Shown one piece after another: positions 1 through 6,588 of a stretch of 27,926 nucleotides of DNA. Source of the stretch: an uncultured Prevotella sp. (GTDB lineage: Bacteria; Bacteroidota; Bacteroidia; Bacteroidales; Bacteroidaceae); contig UQCW01000033.1 in assembly GCA_900539625.1 (NCBI GenBank), forward strand, positions 1 through 27,926, given 5' to 3'. The notes beneath the pieces were generated by a model that saw nothing but the letters and a program-made list of their open reading frames with translations, was not told the origin of the DNA and did not search any database. The number at the start of each line of letters is the position of its first letter. Position 1 is the first letter of the stretch. The position numbers and the translations under genes are program-made.

Positions 1-59
1 CGAGAGATAGGGGCAAGCCCCTATCCTGGAATATGAGCCCCTTTCAGGGGCAGCGCCGC
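1..59. repeat. GC-rich palindromic repeat, copy 1
   Basis: Contains two short hairpins, one built on a GGGGC-AA-GCCCC core and one on GCCCC-TTTCA-GGGGC. Bases 1-55 are the exact reverse complement of 8045-8099, and a diverged copy in the same orientation lies at about 8163-8221. It starts at the window edge, so its true left end is unknown. It is non-coding and reads as a dispersed intergenic repeat. Confidence 0.85.
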
Positions 60-198
60 AACCGCCATGCTATTTGGTTCAAATCCGCGCAGAGTTTTTT
101 GGGGATTTTGAACATCCAACCTTTCAGGGCGCTATATACCGCATAAGATTCGCCACTTGGCGGCGGAACTTTGTAACGAACTCTGCGGCGCCAGCATT

Positions 199-341
199 GT
201 AGCTCACTTTGCTCGCAAAGTGAGGGCCACGAACACGTAGCAAATATAGCTAACGCTTTAGCGCATGACTTTGTTGGATTTTCAGCCGTGTTTAGACGTC
301 ACAATATTCGTCCCCCTCACTTTGCGAGCAAAGTGAGCTAC
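199..341. repeat. 28-bp perfect inverted repeat
   Basis: Bases 199-226 are the exact reverse complement of 314-341, and matching continues a few bases further with one mismatch. Each arm is itself a palindrome around CACTTTG-CTCG-CAAAGTG or its complement. A degenerate third copy of the core (CTTTGCGGGCAAAGT) lies at about 775-790. No transposase gene is nearby. The arrangement resembles a miniature element or a cruciform-forming repeat. Confidence 0.8.
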
Positions 342-613
342 AGTGCTTCGCCTCAGACCTTGGCCGAATGTTCGCGCAGCGCCTCTTGTTGCTATGCCAC
401 AACCTTTGTCTGGATTTTAAACACCATGCATAAAATATTACCTGCCAACGGCAAAATTACGGACTGCTTAATCAAAGAAAGAAGTTTTTTCCATCGCATC
501 GTCTGCTTCAGGCAGCGCAATTCTTCATGCGCTTTATGCGAACACGTGTTATAAGTCGGGTGGCACATCGTTGCGTGCTCCATGTTTGGTATTCCTTATC
601 TGCATATTTTCAT

Positions 614-741
614 CACAGTCCCTATACTTGTCAGCGAACGCCCTCCCGCGTTCGAGCGCGTATCGGCCTGCGTTCGATTGCGTCTCGTCCCACGTTCGGT
701 CGTGCCTCGTCCCGCGTTCGCTGAAAGGAATAGGGACTGTG
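614..741. repeat. Long imperfect hairpin with 22-bp tandem repeats inside
   Basis: The outer arms, 614-641 and 714-741, match as reverse complements at 25 of 28 positions. Between them the hexamer CGTTCG recurs at 649, 671, 693 and 715, that is every 22 bp exactly. The units share a GCGTCTCGTCCC-like second half, more diverged in the first unit. The repeat is non-coding in appearance. Confidence 0.8.
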
Positions 742-888
742 GCGCGAAGGTCCGTTCAAAAATCGTTGTCCTCGCTTTGCGGGCAAAGTTGGCTGCGGTG
801 CTGACGCCAGCGGTTTTGGCCGTATGTACGCCCAAAACTCGCTGCTTTCGCTTTTGTTCATCCCCTGTTTTTTCCTGCAGAGCCATAA

Positions 889-965
889 AGCTGCTGGATA
901 GCAATGAAATCCAGCAGCTGAGAGATGTGAGCGTTTCTGAAATAAATGGGATGGAGATTTTATGT
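889..965 (+). pseudogene. 3' remnant of a small conserved ORF, copy 1
   Basis: The translation KLLDSNEIQQLRDVSVSEIN is nearly identical to the end of the ORF at 2009-2241. Only the last 25 or so codons are present, and a single-base shift just before the stop destroys the original ending. At the DNA level this is an approximately 77-bp direct repeat of 2162-2240, containing a 10-bp-arm hairpin (AGCTGCTGGA / TCCAGCAGCT). It lies about 60 bp upstream of the first toxin-antitoxin start. I infer a decayed duplicate and do not know the parental protein's function. Confidence 0.6.
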
Positions 966-1008
966 AAGAAATATATTCCAATGTATCACATTTATAGAAT
1001 AAATTCAT

Positions 1009-1016
1009 TACCTTTG
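1009..1016 (+). promoter_or_regulatory. Bacteroidetes -7 box of the HigBA-like operon
   Basis: TACCTTTG matches the TAnnTTTG consensus. It ends only 4 bp before the ATG at 1021, so transcription would start at or very near the start codon, predicting a leaderless mRNA. No good TTG -33 element is visible at the usual spacing. Confidence 0.55.
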
Positions 1017-1020
1017 CAGT

Positions 1021-1368
1021 ATGGAAACAATAAGAGAAATTATCTTCTCTAGAGAGTTTGATGAGTTCTATCATAACTTAGATGAGCGTATACAAGAAAA
1101 GTATGATTATGCTTTTGATATGATTCGAACGCAATACATTGTCAATAAGAGATTTGTAAAAAGTTTAGAGAACACAGATTTCTATGAACTTCGTATTTCT
1201 ATCGGTCATAACGAATACCGCTCAATAATGCTTGCCATAGATCATGACAACTTTATTCAAGCACATCGTGTTCTTGTTCTAAACTCTTTTTTGAAGAAAG
1301 ATTCTAAGCAATATAAAGCAGAAGTGAGAACTGCTGAGAGTATCTTAATGAAATATATGGAGGAGTAA
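1021..1368 (+). CDS. HigB/RelE-like toxin (Gp49-like family)
   Basis: 115 aa, the usual size of RelE/HigB-type mRNA interferases. The order FSREFDEFYHNLDERIQEKYD (early helices), then a strand-rich centre with FYELRISIGHNEYRSIMLAI, then ahrvLVLNSFLKKDSKQYKAE, is that of Gp49-like/HigB toxins, where a conserved arginine in the ELR segment and a lysine-rich end contribute to ribosome-dependent mRNA cleavage. The toxin gene comes first, with an XRE-type antitoxin 4 bp downstream, which is the HigBA arrangement. Base composition is more AT-rich than the core genes further on, consistent with an accessory gene. The start is the first ATG, immediately after the -7 box. Toxin function is by family; activity is not proven. 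Confidence 0.85.
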   Translation: METIREIIFSREFDEFYHNLDERIQEKYDYAFDMIRTQYIVNKRFVKSLENTDFYELRISIGHNEYRSIMLAIDHDNFIQAHRVLVLNSFLKKDSKQYKAEVRTAESILMKYMEE

Positions 1369-1372
1369 TTAT

Positions 1373-1684
1373 ATGTTGAAACTTGATGAAAATAAATTAG
1401 CCTCGTTGCGCAGATTCGATGATGTTCTAAACGAAAAATATGGCAGTGAGAAGAGTGTTGAACGCAAAGAGTTTGATGCCAAAGCTAAAGCATGGTATTA
1501 TGCAGAATTGCTTAAGGATGAGCGTAAAAAACAGAATATTACCCAAAAGTCATTGGCTGAAAAAATAGGTAAAAAGCGTGAGTATATATCGGCATTAGAA
1601 AAGGGGCAAACTGATATGCAACTTTCTACATTCTTGAAAATTGCTGACGCTCTTGGTTTGCGCTTTTCTTTAGTATTGGGTTGA
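1373..1684 (+). CDS. XRE-family antitoxin (HigA-like)
   Basis: 103 aa with a helix-turn-helix of the XRE/Cro type at about residues 48-100, including SLAEKIGKKREYISALEKGQ followed by TFLKIADALGLRFSLVLG. The N-terminal third (KLDENKLASLRRFDDVLNEK) is a non-DNA-binding arm of the kind that wraps the toxin in HigA-type antitoxins. It starts 4 bp after the toxin stop and is surely co-transcribed with it. By analogy it neutralises the upstream toxin and represses the shared promoter. I see no clear palindromic operator at the promoter. Confidence 0.88.
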   Translation: MLKLDENKLASLRRFDDVLNEKYGSEKSVERKEFDAKAKAWYYAELLKDERKKQNITQKSLAEKIGKKREYISALEKGQTDMQLSTFLKIADALGLRFSLVLG

Positions 1685-1697
1685 AACTATTGGGTGA

Positions 1698-2009
1698 ATG
1701 AAATGTTGTATAACCACCATCGAAGATAACACGGAGATTGAATACGAGAGCGAGACGTCCTCGCTCTCATATTCCTTTGCCCGTTATCTTACGCTGGCTT
1801 TACAGTCTTACAAACTTCACTTAATCTCTCCTGAACTCCCTAAGGGCAGTTTCATTCTCATTACTGATATCGAAAGTGAACTTTCTGATGCCACCAACGC
1901 GAACAACCATGTGAAGTTCAAGTGGAAACCACTTCGCAAGCAGGTTCCGTTCACCGTTGCTCGCTTATATAATATCTTTAATCAAGTTTACAACAACACT
2001 TTTGACTAA
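1698..2009 (+). CDS. Uncharacterised 103-aa protein
   Basis: An unrecognised protein beginning MKCCITTIEDNTEIEYESET and ending NIFNQVYNNTFD. There is no signal peptide, membrane segment or known motif. It starts 13 bp after the antitoxin stop, and its TAA stop overlaps the ATG of the following small (now frameshifted) ORF at 2009, an overlap typical of real operon partners. The first dozen codons resemble the start of the broken ORF at 2922 (both read as T-S/T-IED). Function is unknown. It could be a third component of the toxin-antitoxin operon or an unrelated island gene; a chance ORF cannot be excluded. Confidence 0.45.
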   Translation: MKCCITTIEDNTEIEYESETSSLSYSFARYLTLALQSYKLHLISPELPKGSFILITDIESELSDATNANNHVKFKWKPLRKQVPFTVARLYNIFNQVYNNTFD

Positions 2010-2241
2010 TGTCCCACGCTATCCACATCACCACGCTCAAACGTATGCTCCAATCTTCGAACCCGTAGACCTCAAACTATGGACGCGCAGCGGTGAAATC
2101 CAATCCTGGCACCGCTGTATTTCGCTTCGCTATGACTTCTACAAAGGCACGCGAAGAATGAAACTGCTGGATAGCAATGAAATCCAGCAGCTGAGAGATG
2201 TGTGCGTGTTTGATATAAATGGGATGAAGGTGTTTATGTAG
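2009..2241 (+). pseudogene. Frameshifted small ORF, copy 2 of the KLLDSNEIQQLRDV family
   Basis: From the ATG at 2009 the frame reads MSHAIHITTLKRMLQSSNP and hits TAG at 2066. In the frame open just before that stop it continues PVDLKLWTRSGEIQSWHRCI, then SLRYDFYKGTRRMKLLDSNE and ends DINGMKVFM-stop at 2241. A single-base shift at about 2055-2065 joins the two into one protein of about 77 aa. The 3' part is duplicated at 889-965. I recall similar short proteins in Bacteroidales accessory regions but cannot name a family or function. It sits between the two toxin-antitoxin modules, with a hairpin (CTGCTGGA / TCCAGCAG) inside the coding repeat. Confidence 0.6.
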
Positions 2242-2292
2242 ATAACGGCTACCAAATTGCATTAAATGGTTGCCAATTTGGAATTTTATTTG

Positions 2293-2300
2293 TACATTTG
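2293..2300 (+). promoter_or_regulatory. -7 box of the Phd/RelE-like operon
   Basis: TACATTTG fits TAnnTTTG and lies 26 bp upstream of the antitoxin ATG at 2327. A TTG in the ATGGTTGCC stretch roughly 22 bp upstream may be the -33 element. Confidence 0.5.
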
Positions 2301-2326
2301 CGGTGTAATAATAAAACTCTAAGATT

Positions 2327-2581
2327 ATGGTAATTGTAAGCACAAGAGACTTTCGTACCAATCAAACCAAATACTTGAATTTGGCGAAAGCAGGGGAGCA
2401 CGTTGTCCTCAAATCGCGTGCAGGAAATTTCCGTATTTATCCCGAAGATTCCAATGAGGGAGCAATACAAGCTCCTCGTGATTTAATGGTTGAATTGAAG
2501 AATGCTTTGTCAGAAGTAAAGGAAGCCATTGCAGGTAAAAGAGTACTTCAATCTGCTGAAAGTTTGCTCGATGAATTATAG
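2327..2581 (+). CDS. Phd/YefM-family antitoxin
   Basis: 84 aa. The N-terminus MVIVSTRDFRTNQTKYLNLA followed by GEHVVLKSRAGNFRIYPED is the classic Phd/YefM fold, with its S-x-x-x-F-R-x-N/x-x-x-Y pattern and a dimerisation and DNA-binding N-terminal domain. The charged C-terminal half (ELKNALSEVKEAIAGKRVLQ) would wrap the toxin. The toxin gene overlaps the end of this one by 11 bp, indicating translational coupling. The antitoxin-first order is typical of YefM-YoeB and Phd-Doc relatives. It probably autoregulates the promoter at 2293. Confidence 0.85.
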   Translation: MVIVSTRDFRTNQTKYLNLAKAGEHVVLKSRAGNFRIYPEDSNEGAIQAPRDLMVELKNALSEVKEAIAGKRVLQSAESLLDEL

Positions 2582-2918
2582 TATTAAAGTGTCTGGTTGT
2601 TTCGCTAAGGAAGCCAAACGCCTTGCAAAGAAATACCCGAGTTTTAAGAAGGACTACGAGAACTTTTTGGAGAGCCTACAAGAAAATCCATTGCAAGGTG
2701 ATGAACTTACACCTGGTATTCGAAAAATTCGTATGGCTATCAAGTCAAAAGGAAAAGGTAAATCTGGTGGCGCGCGTGTTATTACGTACAATGTAATTGC
2801 TGAACAGCACAATGGTATAATAGCATTACTCCTTATTTATGATAAATCTGACTTTTCAACCGTTGATGTGAGTGTTGTAAAACAAATAGTACATGATGAG
2901 GGCTACGAAGCAGAGTAA
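2571..2918 (+). CDS. RelE/YafQ-like toxin
   Basis: 115 aa from the ATG at 2571, chosen over upstream in-frame starts because it begins MNYSIKVSGCFAKEAKRLAK, the normal start of this family, and overlaps the antitoxin by only 11 bp. The pattern FAKEAKRLAKKYPSFKKDYE, then NPLQGDELTPGIRKIRMAIK, then GGARVITYNVI and a closing LLLIYDKSDFSTVDV is that of the ParE/RelE superfamily; the IRKIRMA and GGARVI segments carry the usual basic residues. Predicted to be a ribosome-dependent or free mRNA endonuclease. It is paired with the antitoxin immediately upstream. Confidence 0.85.
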   Translation: MNYSIKVSGCFAKEAKRLAKKYPSFKKDYENFLESLQENPLQGDELTPGIRKIRMAIKSKGKGKSGGARVITYNVIAEQHNGIIALLLIYDKSDFSTVDVSVVKQIVHDEGYEAE

Positions 2919-2921
2919 AAT

Positions 2922-3208
2922 ATGACAATAAAATAACCTCCATCGAAGATGTGAAGCATTTTGCCAATCACTAGACAAAAGACCTTCATCTCAACTTCTA
3001 CCTTGATGATGACTTCTCATTTTACACGAACTACGAAACTAAAGAACCGACATCCTTACATGAAGAGGCAGCAAAGTATAATGCCTAATGCCTAATGAAT
3101 GAGTGTTTTGATGTTTGCGAGAAAGCAGATGTTGATATTTATAAAGTTATGACTGAATATTTGCAAAAGGCAGTAATTGCTTATGGTAAGACCTCCCTTG
3201 CAAGTTGA
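2922..3208 (+). pseudogene. Broken small ORF next to the RelE-like pair
   Basis: Starts 3 bp after the toxin stop. ATG at 2922 meets a stop after four codons, but one base out of frame a protein reads ITSIEDVKHFANH-stop, then TKDLHLNFYLDDDFSFYTNY, then ETKEPTSLHEEAAKYNA-stop and CLMNECFDVCEKADVDIYKV, ending TGA at 3206. That gives one frameshift near the start and two internal stops in an otherwise coherent acidic protein of about 90 aa. I recognise the look of a small Bacteroidales protein that accompanies RelE-type modules but cannot name it. Its 3' end runs into the perfect hairpin at 3187-3229. Confidence 0.6.
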
Positions 3209-3229
3209 TGGCTTGCAAGGGAGGTCTTA
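3187..3229. repeat. Perfect 18-bp-arm hairpin
   Basis: Arms 3187-3204 and 3212-3229 are exact reverse complements (TAAGACCTCCCTTGCAAG and its complement) with a 7-base loop. There is no T-tract on either side, so it is not a standard intrinsic terminator. It overlaps the 3' end of the broken ORF and may mark an insertion or be a small palindromic element. Confidence 0.75.
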
Positions 3230-3270
3230 CTATAAGCAAAGGGAACTTATTTTCCGTAATAATCAACAAC

Positions 3271-3304
3271 AAAAAAGAGGTCTCTAAGTAAATTAGAAAC
3301 CTCT
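3271..3304 (-). terminator. Intrinsic terminator of tRNA-Arg (minus strand)
   Basis: Read on the minus strand, AGAGGTTTCT pairs with AGAGACCTCT (one G-T pair) across a 9-base loop and is followed by a run of T. It lies 18 bp downstream of the tRNA-Arg 3' end. Confidence 0.7.
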
Positions 3305-3321
3305 CAATTAAAAATTTTTCG

Positions 3322-3396
3322 TGATTCCGCAGGGATTCGAACCCTGGACCCACGCCTTAGAAGGGCGTTGCTCTAATCCAACTGAGCTACGGAACC
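3322..3396 (-). tRNA. tRNA-Arg (anticodon TCT)
   Basis: 75-nt cloverleaf on the minus strand: acceptor GGTTCCG pairs with CGGAATC, D-arm GCTCAGTTGGATTAGAGC, anticodon loop CTTCTAA (TCT) and T-loop GGTTCGAATCC; discriminator A. The CCA end is not encoded. Confidence 0.95.
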
Positions 3397-3406
3397 AAAA
3401 CCGCTG

Positions 3407-3437
3407 CAAAAGTACTTATTTTTTGCGGTATGGCAAA
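3407..3437 (-). promoter_or_regulatory. Promoter of tRNA-Arg
   Basis: On the minus strand TACTTTTG (3414 to 3407) is a -7 box, with TTTTG at 3437-3433 upstream at an 18-bp spacing. Transcription would begin a few bases before the tRNA 5' end at 3396. Confidence 0.55.
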
Positions 3438-3478
3438 ATAAAATATGGCTTTTGTGCATGAGAGGCATGCAGAAAACG

Positions 3479-3516
3479 AAAAAAGCGTCCGTGACCTTAA
3501 TGGTACGAACGCTTTT
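3479..3516 (-). terminator. Intrinsic terminator of tRNA-Asn (minus strand)
   Basis: On the minus strand AAAGCGTTCGT pairs with ACGGACGCTTT (near-perfect) around ACCATTAAGGTC and is followed by TTT. It starts 3 bp after the tRNA-Asn 3' end. Confidence 0.7.
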
Positions 3517-3518
3517 GG

Positions 3519-3592
3519 CGCTTCAGGATGGGCTTGAACCAACGACCCCCTGATTAACAGTCAGGTGCTCTAACCAACTGAGCTACTGAAGC
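3519..3592 (-). tRNA. tRNA-Asn (anticodon GTT)
   Basis: 74-nt cloverleaf on the minus strand: acceptor GCTTCAG pairs perfectly with CTGAAGC, D-arm GCTCAGTTGGTTAGAGC, anticodon loop CTGTTAA (GTT) and T-loop GGTTCAAGCCC; discriminator G. CCA is not encoded. Confidence 0.95.
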
Positions 3593-3636
3593 AGTGTGCG
3601 ATGAAATAATTCATCATTTATTGCTGAATTGCAGTG

Positions 3637-3675
3637 CAAAATTAGTAGTTATTTTTGAAATAAACAATACCTTTG
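3637..3675. promoter_or_regulatory. Divergent promoters for tRNA-Asn and the PfkB-family kinase
   Basis: Minus strand: TAATTTTG at 3644-3637 with TTG at 3667-3665, spacing 20 bp, directed to tRNA-Asn. Plus strand: TACCTTTG at 3668-3675, 25 bp before the kinase ATG. The plus -7 box overlaps or abuts the minus -33 element, so the two promoters should compete for RNA polymerase. Confidence 0.6.
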
Positions 3676-3700
3676 CAGAAAAATTCGAAAATATTTTTTG

Positions 3701-4681
3701 ATGAAAGAGATAATAGGTATAGGAAATGCGCTGGTTGATGCGCTTTATCTTATTGAAAATGAGGATATAATCAAGGAGTTTGGCCTTGAGAAAGGCGGTA
3801 TGCACTTGATTGGGGAAAATATCTTCGAACAAGTTTGTGAGCGCATGCGTGCTGCAAAACGCGAGCGCACGACTGGCGGTTCGGCCTGCAACACGGTTTT
3901 GGCCCTGGCACAGCTGGGGGCTCCGGTCGGTTTGATTGGCAAGATTAACGACGACGAAAACGGACGCTTCTTCGAAGATAGTTTTCGTCAGGCCGGTGTC
4001 CGCACCTTCTTGATGAAGGACGCACAGCCGACGGGAACGGCCTCCACCTTCATCACGCCCGACGGACAACGCACGTTTGCCACGTATCTCGGTGCCGCCG
4101 CCCTGCTTCAGGCACCGGAAGTCGCCTCGCAGTGGCTTGATGGCTACTCCTATATATATATTGAAGGCTACCTCGTTCAGAGCCACGATTTGATAGAGGC
4201 CGTTGTTGAGGCCGCCAAAGCCAGGGGCGTGAAGGTGTGCGTTGACTTGGCAAGCTACAACATCGTGGCTGCCGAACGCGATTTCTTTGCACGCCTGCTT
4301 CGCAAGACCGACATCGTCTTTGCCAACGAAGAAGAGGCCCGTGCCTTTACGGGACTCGAGCCGGAGGCCGCCCTTGAGCAACTGGCATCGGTTTGCGAAA
4401 TAGCAGTGGTCAAAGTGGGCAAGCGCGGCGCCTATGCCCGCCGAGGCGAAGAGGTGGCGTTTGTTCCGGCCAAGAGCGGCACGAAGGTGGTCGACACCAC
4501 GGCCGCCGGCGACTATTTCTCCGCTGGCTTCCTCTATGGCGCGGCACAAGACTGTCCGCTCGAGCAATGCCTCGCCAACGGCACGGTGCTGGCCAACGAA
4601 ATCATCCAGGTGGTTGGCACTAAATTGCCAGAAACGACCTGGAGCAGAATCAAGGAAGAAATTCATACGTGTGGCAATTGA
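3701..4681 (+). CDS. PfkB-family carbohydrate/nucleoside kinase (adenosine kinase-like)
   Basis: 326 aa from the ATG at 3701; an in-frame TTG directly before it is not needed. Ribokinase/PfkB fold: the N-terminal substrate signature GGSACNTVLALAQLGAPVGL is at residues 59-78, followed by GKINDDENGRFF, and the C-terminal ATP and anion-hole signature DTTAAGDYFSAGFLYG is at 265-280 with catalytic Asp271. The usual DTxGAGD has Ala in place of the first Gly. It transfers the ATP gamma-phosphate to a sugar or nucleoside hydroxyl in the cytoplasm. Bacteroidales homologues are often annotated as adenosine kinase, but the substrate cannot be read from sequence. The S41 protease gene follows after about 60 bp with no terminator seen, so co-transcription is likely. 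Confidence 0.88.
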   Translation: MKEIIGIGNALVDALYLIENEDIIKEFGLEKGGMHLIGENIFEQVCERMRAAKRERTTGGSACNTVLALAQLGAPVGLIGKINDDENGRFFEDSFRQAGVRTFLMKDAQPTGTASTFITPDGQRTFATYLGAAALLQAPEVASQWLDGYSYIYIEGYLVQSHDLIEAVVEAAKARGVKVCVDLASYNIVAAERDFFARLLRKTDIVFANEEEARAFTGLEPEAALEQLASVCEIAVVKVGKRGAYARRGEEVAFVPAKSGTKVVDTTAAGDYFSAGFLYGAAQDCPLEQCLANGTVLANEIIQVVGTKLPETTWSRIKEEIHTCGN

Positions 4682-4741
4682 CCCGCCTGCGCGATACAAA
4701 ACCAATATTCTCGCTACGCGCGAGACAAACCATATATAAAT

Positions 4742-6421
4742 ATGCTGACAATGAAGAACAAACTATCTGCCTGGTGCTTGCTGCTGGTGATGGCTCTGAC
4801 CTCTGCCACGATGCAGGCGCAGAGCAGCCACAACCTCGAGACGGCCAAGCAACTTGATATTTTCAATAGTCTCTACCGCGACCTCGACCTCAATTACGTT
4901 GACACCATCGATGCCAAGAAGAACATAGAGAATGCCATTCTCTTTATGCTCGACCAACTCGACCCCTACACGGAATATTTCCCAGCCAACCGCAATGAGG
5001 AAATTAAACAGATGACCACTGGCAAATATGCTGGGGTGGGGGCCATCATCGCGCCGCGCAAAGACCTGCGCCGCTGCATCATCTCTACGCCTTATGAGGG
5101 TATGCCCGCAGCCAATGTGGGCCTGCGCCGTGGCGACGTCATCCTTTCCATCGGTGGCGTTGACACAGGCGAGCTCGACACGCTGGCCGCTGCCGACTAT
5201 TCTTCAAAAGTGAGCAACATGCTGCGCGGCGAGCCTGGCACGTCGTTCGACATCCGCATTCGTCGCCCCGGCATCAGCAAGGAACTCACCTTCAAGGTGA
5301 CGCGTCAGGCCATCGTCCTGCCCAGCATCACGTGTGCCACCATCATTTCCGATAGCATCGGCTATATCTTGCTCAGCGGCTACACCGAAAATACCTCGCG
5401 CGACATGCGTCAGGCCGTCATCACCCTCAAACAGCAGGGCGCCCGCCGGCTCATTCTCGACCTTCGCGGCAATCCCGGCGGACTCATGGGCGAGGCCATC
5501 AATCTCGTCAACCTCTTCATCCCGCGCGGCAAGGAGGTGGTGAGCACGCGTGGAAAGGTGAAGGAGAACACGCAGACTTACAAAACTTCCAATGCGCCCC
5601 TCGACCTCAACATCCCCATCGCCGTGCTCATCAACTACGGCAGTGCTTCGTCGGCCGAAATCACGAGCGGCGCGTTGCAGGACTACGACCGCGCCGTTGT
5701 CATCGGTCAGCGCTCCTACGGAAAGGGCCTTGTGCAGGAAACGCGCCCCATGCCCTTCGGCGGTGTGCTGAAAGTCACGACGAGCAAATACTACATACCG
5801 AGCGGCCGTTGCATCCAGGCCTATAAATTTGAAGACGGTGCGCCCGTGCATTTGCCCGACTCCCTCTCCAAAGTGTTCCACACCGCTGCAGGACGCCCTG
5901 TGCGCGACGGCGGCGGCATCACGCCCGACGTGGAAGTGAAAGACGACAGTTTGCCCAACCTTCTTGGCTATCTCAGCATCTCCGACCAGCTCACCGACTA
6001 TTGTGCCACCTATCGGAACACCCATCCGCAGATAGCTCCGGCCGACCAGTTCCACCTCACCGACGAAGAGTATGCCCAGTTCTGCCAATACCTCAAAGAC
6101 CATCATTTCACCTACGACCGCCAGAGCCTTCGTGTGCTCTCACAGTTGCGCAAACTGGCCAAGCGCGAAGGCTATTCCGTGGAGGCCGAAAAGGAATTTG
6201 CGGCCCTTGAAGCCAAACTGAGCCACAACGAAGACTTCGACTTCCAGCGCTGGAAGAAAGAAATCAAGCGCCTGGTGGAGATGAACCTCGTTGGCTGCTA
6301 TTATTACGACCGCGGCGCAGCCGTCTATAGTCTCGGCGACGACAAAGTTGTGCGCGAAGCCTTGCAGGTGTTGCAAAACGACCAGCGTTACCGCCAGCTC
6401 CTAAAGGGCGATAAGGAGTAA
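4742..6421 (+). CDS. S41-family C-terminal processing peptidase (CtpA/Prc-like)
   Basis: 559 aa from ATG 4742; a second in-frame ATG at 4751 gives a more standard signal peptide (MKNKLSAWCLLLVMALTSAT then MQAQ). After a short helical N-domain (about 35-95) comes a PDZ domain (about 97-185, with GMPAANVGLRRGDVILSIGG), then the S41 core with LILDLRGNPGGLMGEA. The catalytic dyad is Ser303 in GSASSAE and Lys328 in RSYGKG; the 25-residue spacing equals that of E. coli Prc. It is a periplasmic serine protease that trims or degrades exported proteins from their C-termini. The C-terminal extension after about 400 is family-typical in Bacteroidetes. It lies in the same direction as the kinase. Confidence 0.93.
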   Translation: MLTMKNKLSAWCLLLVMALTSATMQAQSSHNLETAKQLDIFNSLYRDLDLNYVDTIDAKKNIENAILFMLDQLDPYTEYFPANRNEEIKQMTTGKYAGVGAIIAPRKDLRRCIISTPYEGMPAANVGLRRGDVILSIGGVDTGELDTLAAADYSSKVSNMLRGEPGTSFDIRIRRPGISKELTFKVTRQAIVLPSITCATIISDSIGYILLSGYTENTSRDMRQAVITLKQQGARRLILDLRGNPGGLMGEAINLVNLFIPRGKEVVSTRGKVKENTQTYKTSNAPLDLNIPIAVLINYGSASSAEITSGALQDYDRAVVIGQRSYGKGLVQETRPMPFGGVLKVTTSKYYIPSGRCIQAYKFEDGAPVHLPDSLSKVFHTAAGRPVRDGGGITPDVEVKDDSLPNLLGYLSISDQLTDYCATYRNTHPQIAPADQFHLTDEEYAQFCQYLKDHHFTYDRQSLRVLSQLRKLAKREGYSVEAEKEFAALEAKLSHNEDFDFQRWKKEIKRLVEMNLVGCYYYDRGAAVYSLGDDKVVREALQVLQNDQRYRQLLKGDKE

Positions 6422-6466
6422 ATATTGGTGTAGAAACCGCATAGAGGCAAATATCTCTGGGAATAC

Positions 6467-6498
6467 TTGGATAGTATAAAAAACTTTTTGTAATTTTG
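6467..6498 (+). promoter_or_regulatory. Promoter of the inositol-phosphate synthase gene
   Basis: TTG at 6467-6469 and TAATTTTG at 6491-6498 are separated by 21 bp. The predicted 5' UTR is about 85 nt. Confidence 0.6.
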
Positions 6499-6588
6499 GA
6501 GTTTTGAAAGGAACGCCTTCTTCGCGTTGATGTTATTCATGCGGAGAAGACAGGATATATACAATACTATAAAACCAATATATAAAAA

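Larger units (their letters stand above)
60..1008. other. Gene-poor, palindrome-rich spacer
   Basis: About 950 bases without a convincing gene. Several overlapping open frames exist on both strands between 288 and 1074, but they run through inverted and tandem repeats, lack plausible start signals and have compositions unlike real proteins. The stretch holds a degenerate copy of the ATTTTGAACACC-type repeat arm at 104-119, another facing it at about 408-423 (CTGGATTTTAAACACC), a 28-bp inverted repeat (199-226 and 314-341), a hairpin with a 22-bp tandem repeat (614-741) and the decayed 3' end of a small ORF (889-965). Confidence 0.6.

Noticed and set aside
614..741. Possible CRISPR array (repeats every 22 bp)
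   Set aside because: Units of 22 bp are contiguous and diverged, with no distinct spacers and no cas genes; better described as a tandem repeat.
288..1074. Several overlapping ORFs of 60-156 aa on both strands
   Set aside because: They run through inverted and tandem repeats, are rich in Arg/Ser/Cys as expected of translated GC-rich repeats, and lack supporting start signals.
3614..4705. 363-aa minus-strand frame opposite the PfkB-family kinase
   Set aside because: Antisense shadow; it would overlap the divergent promoter region as well.
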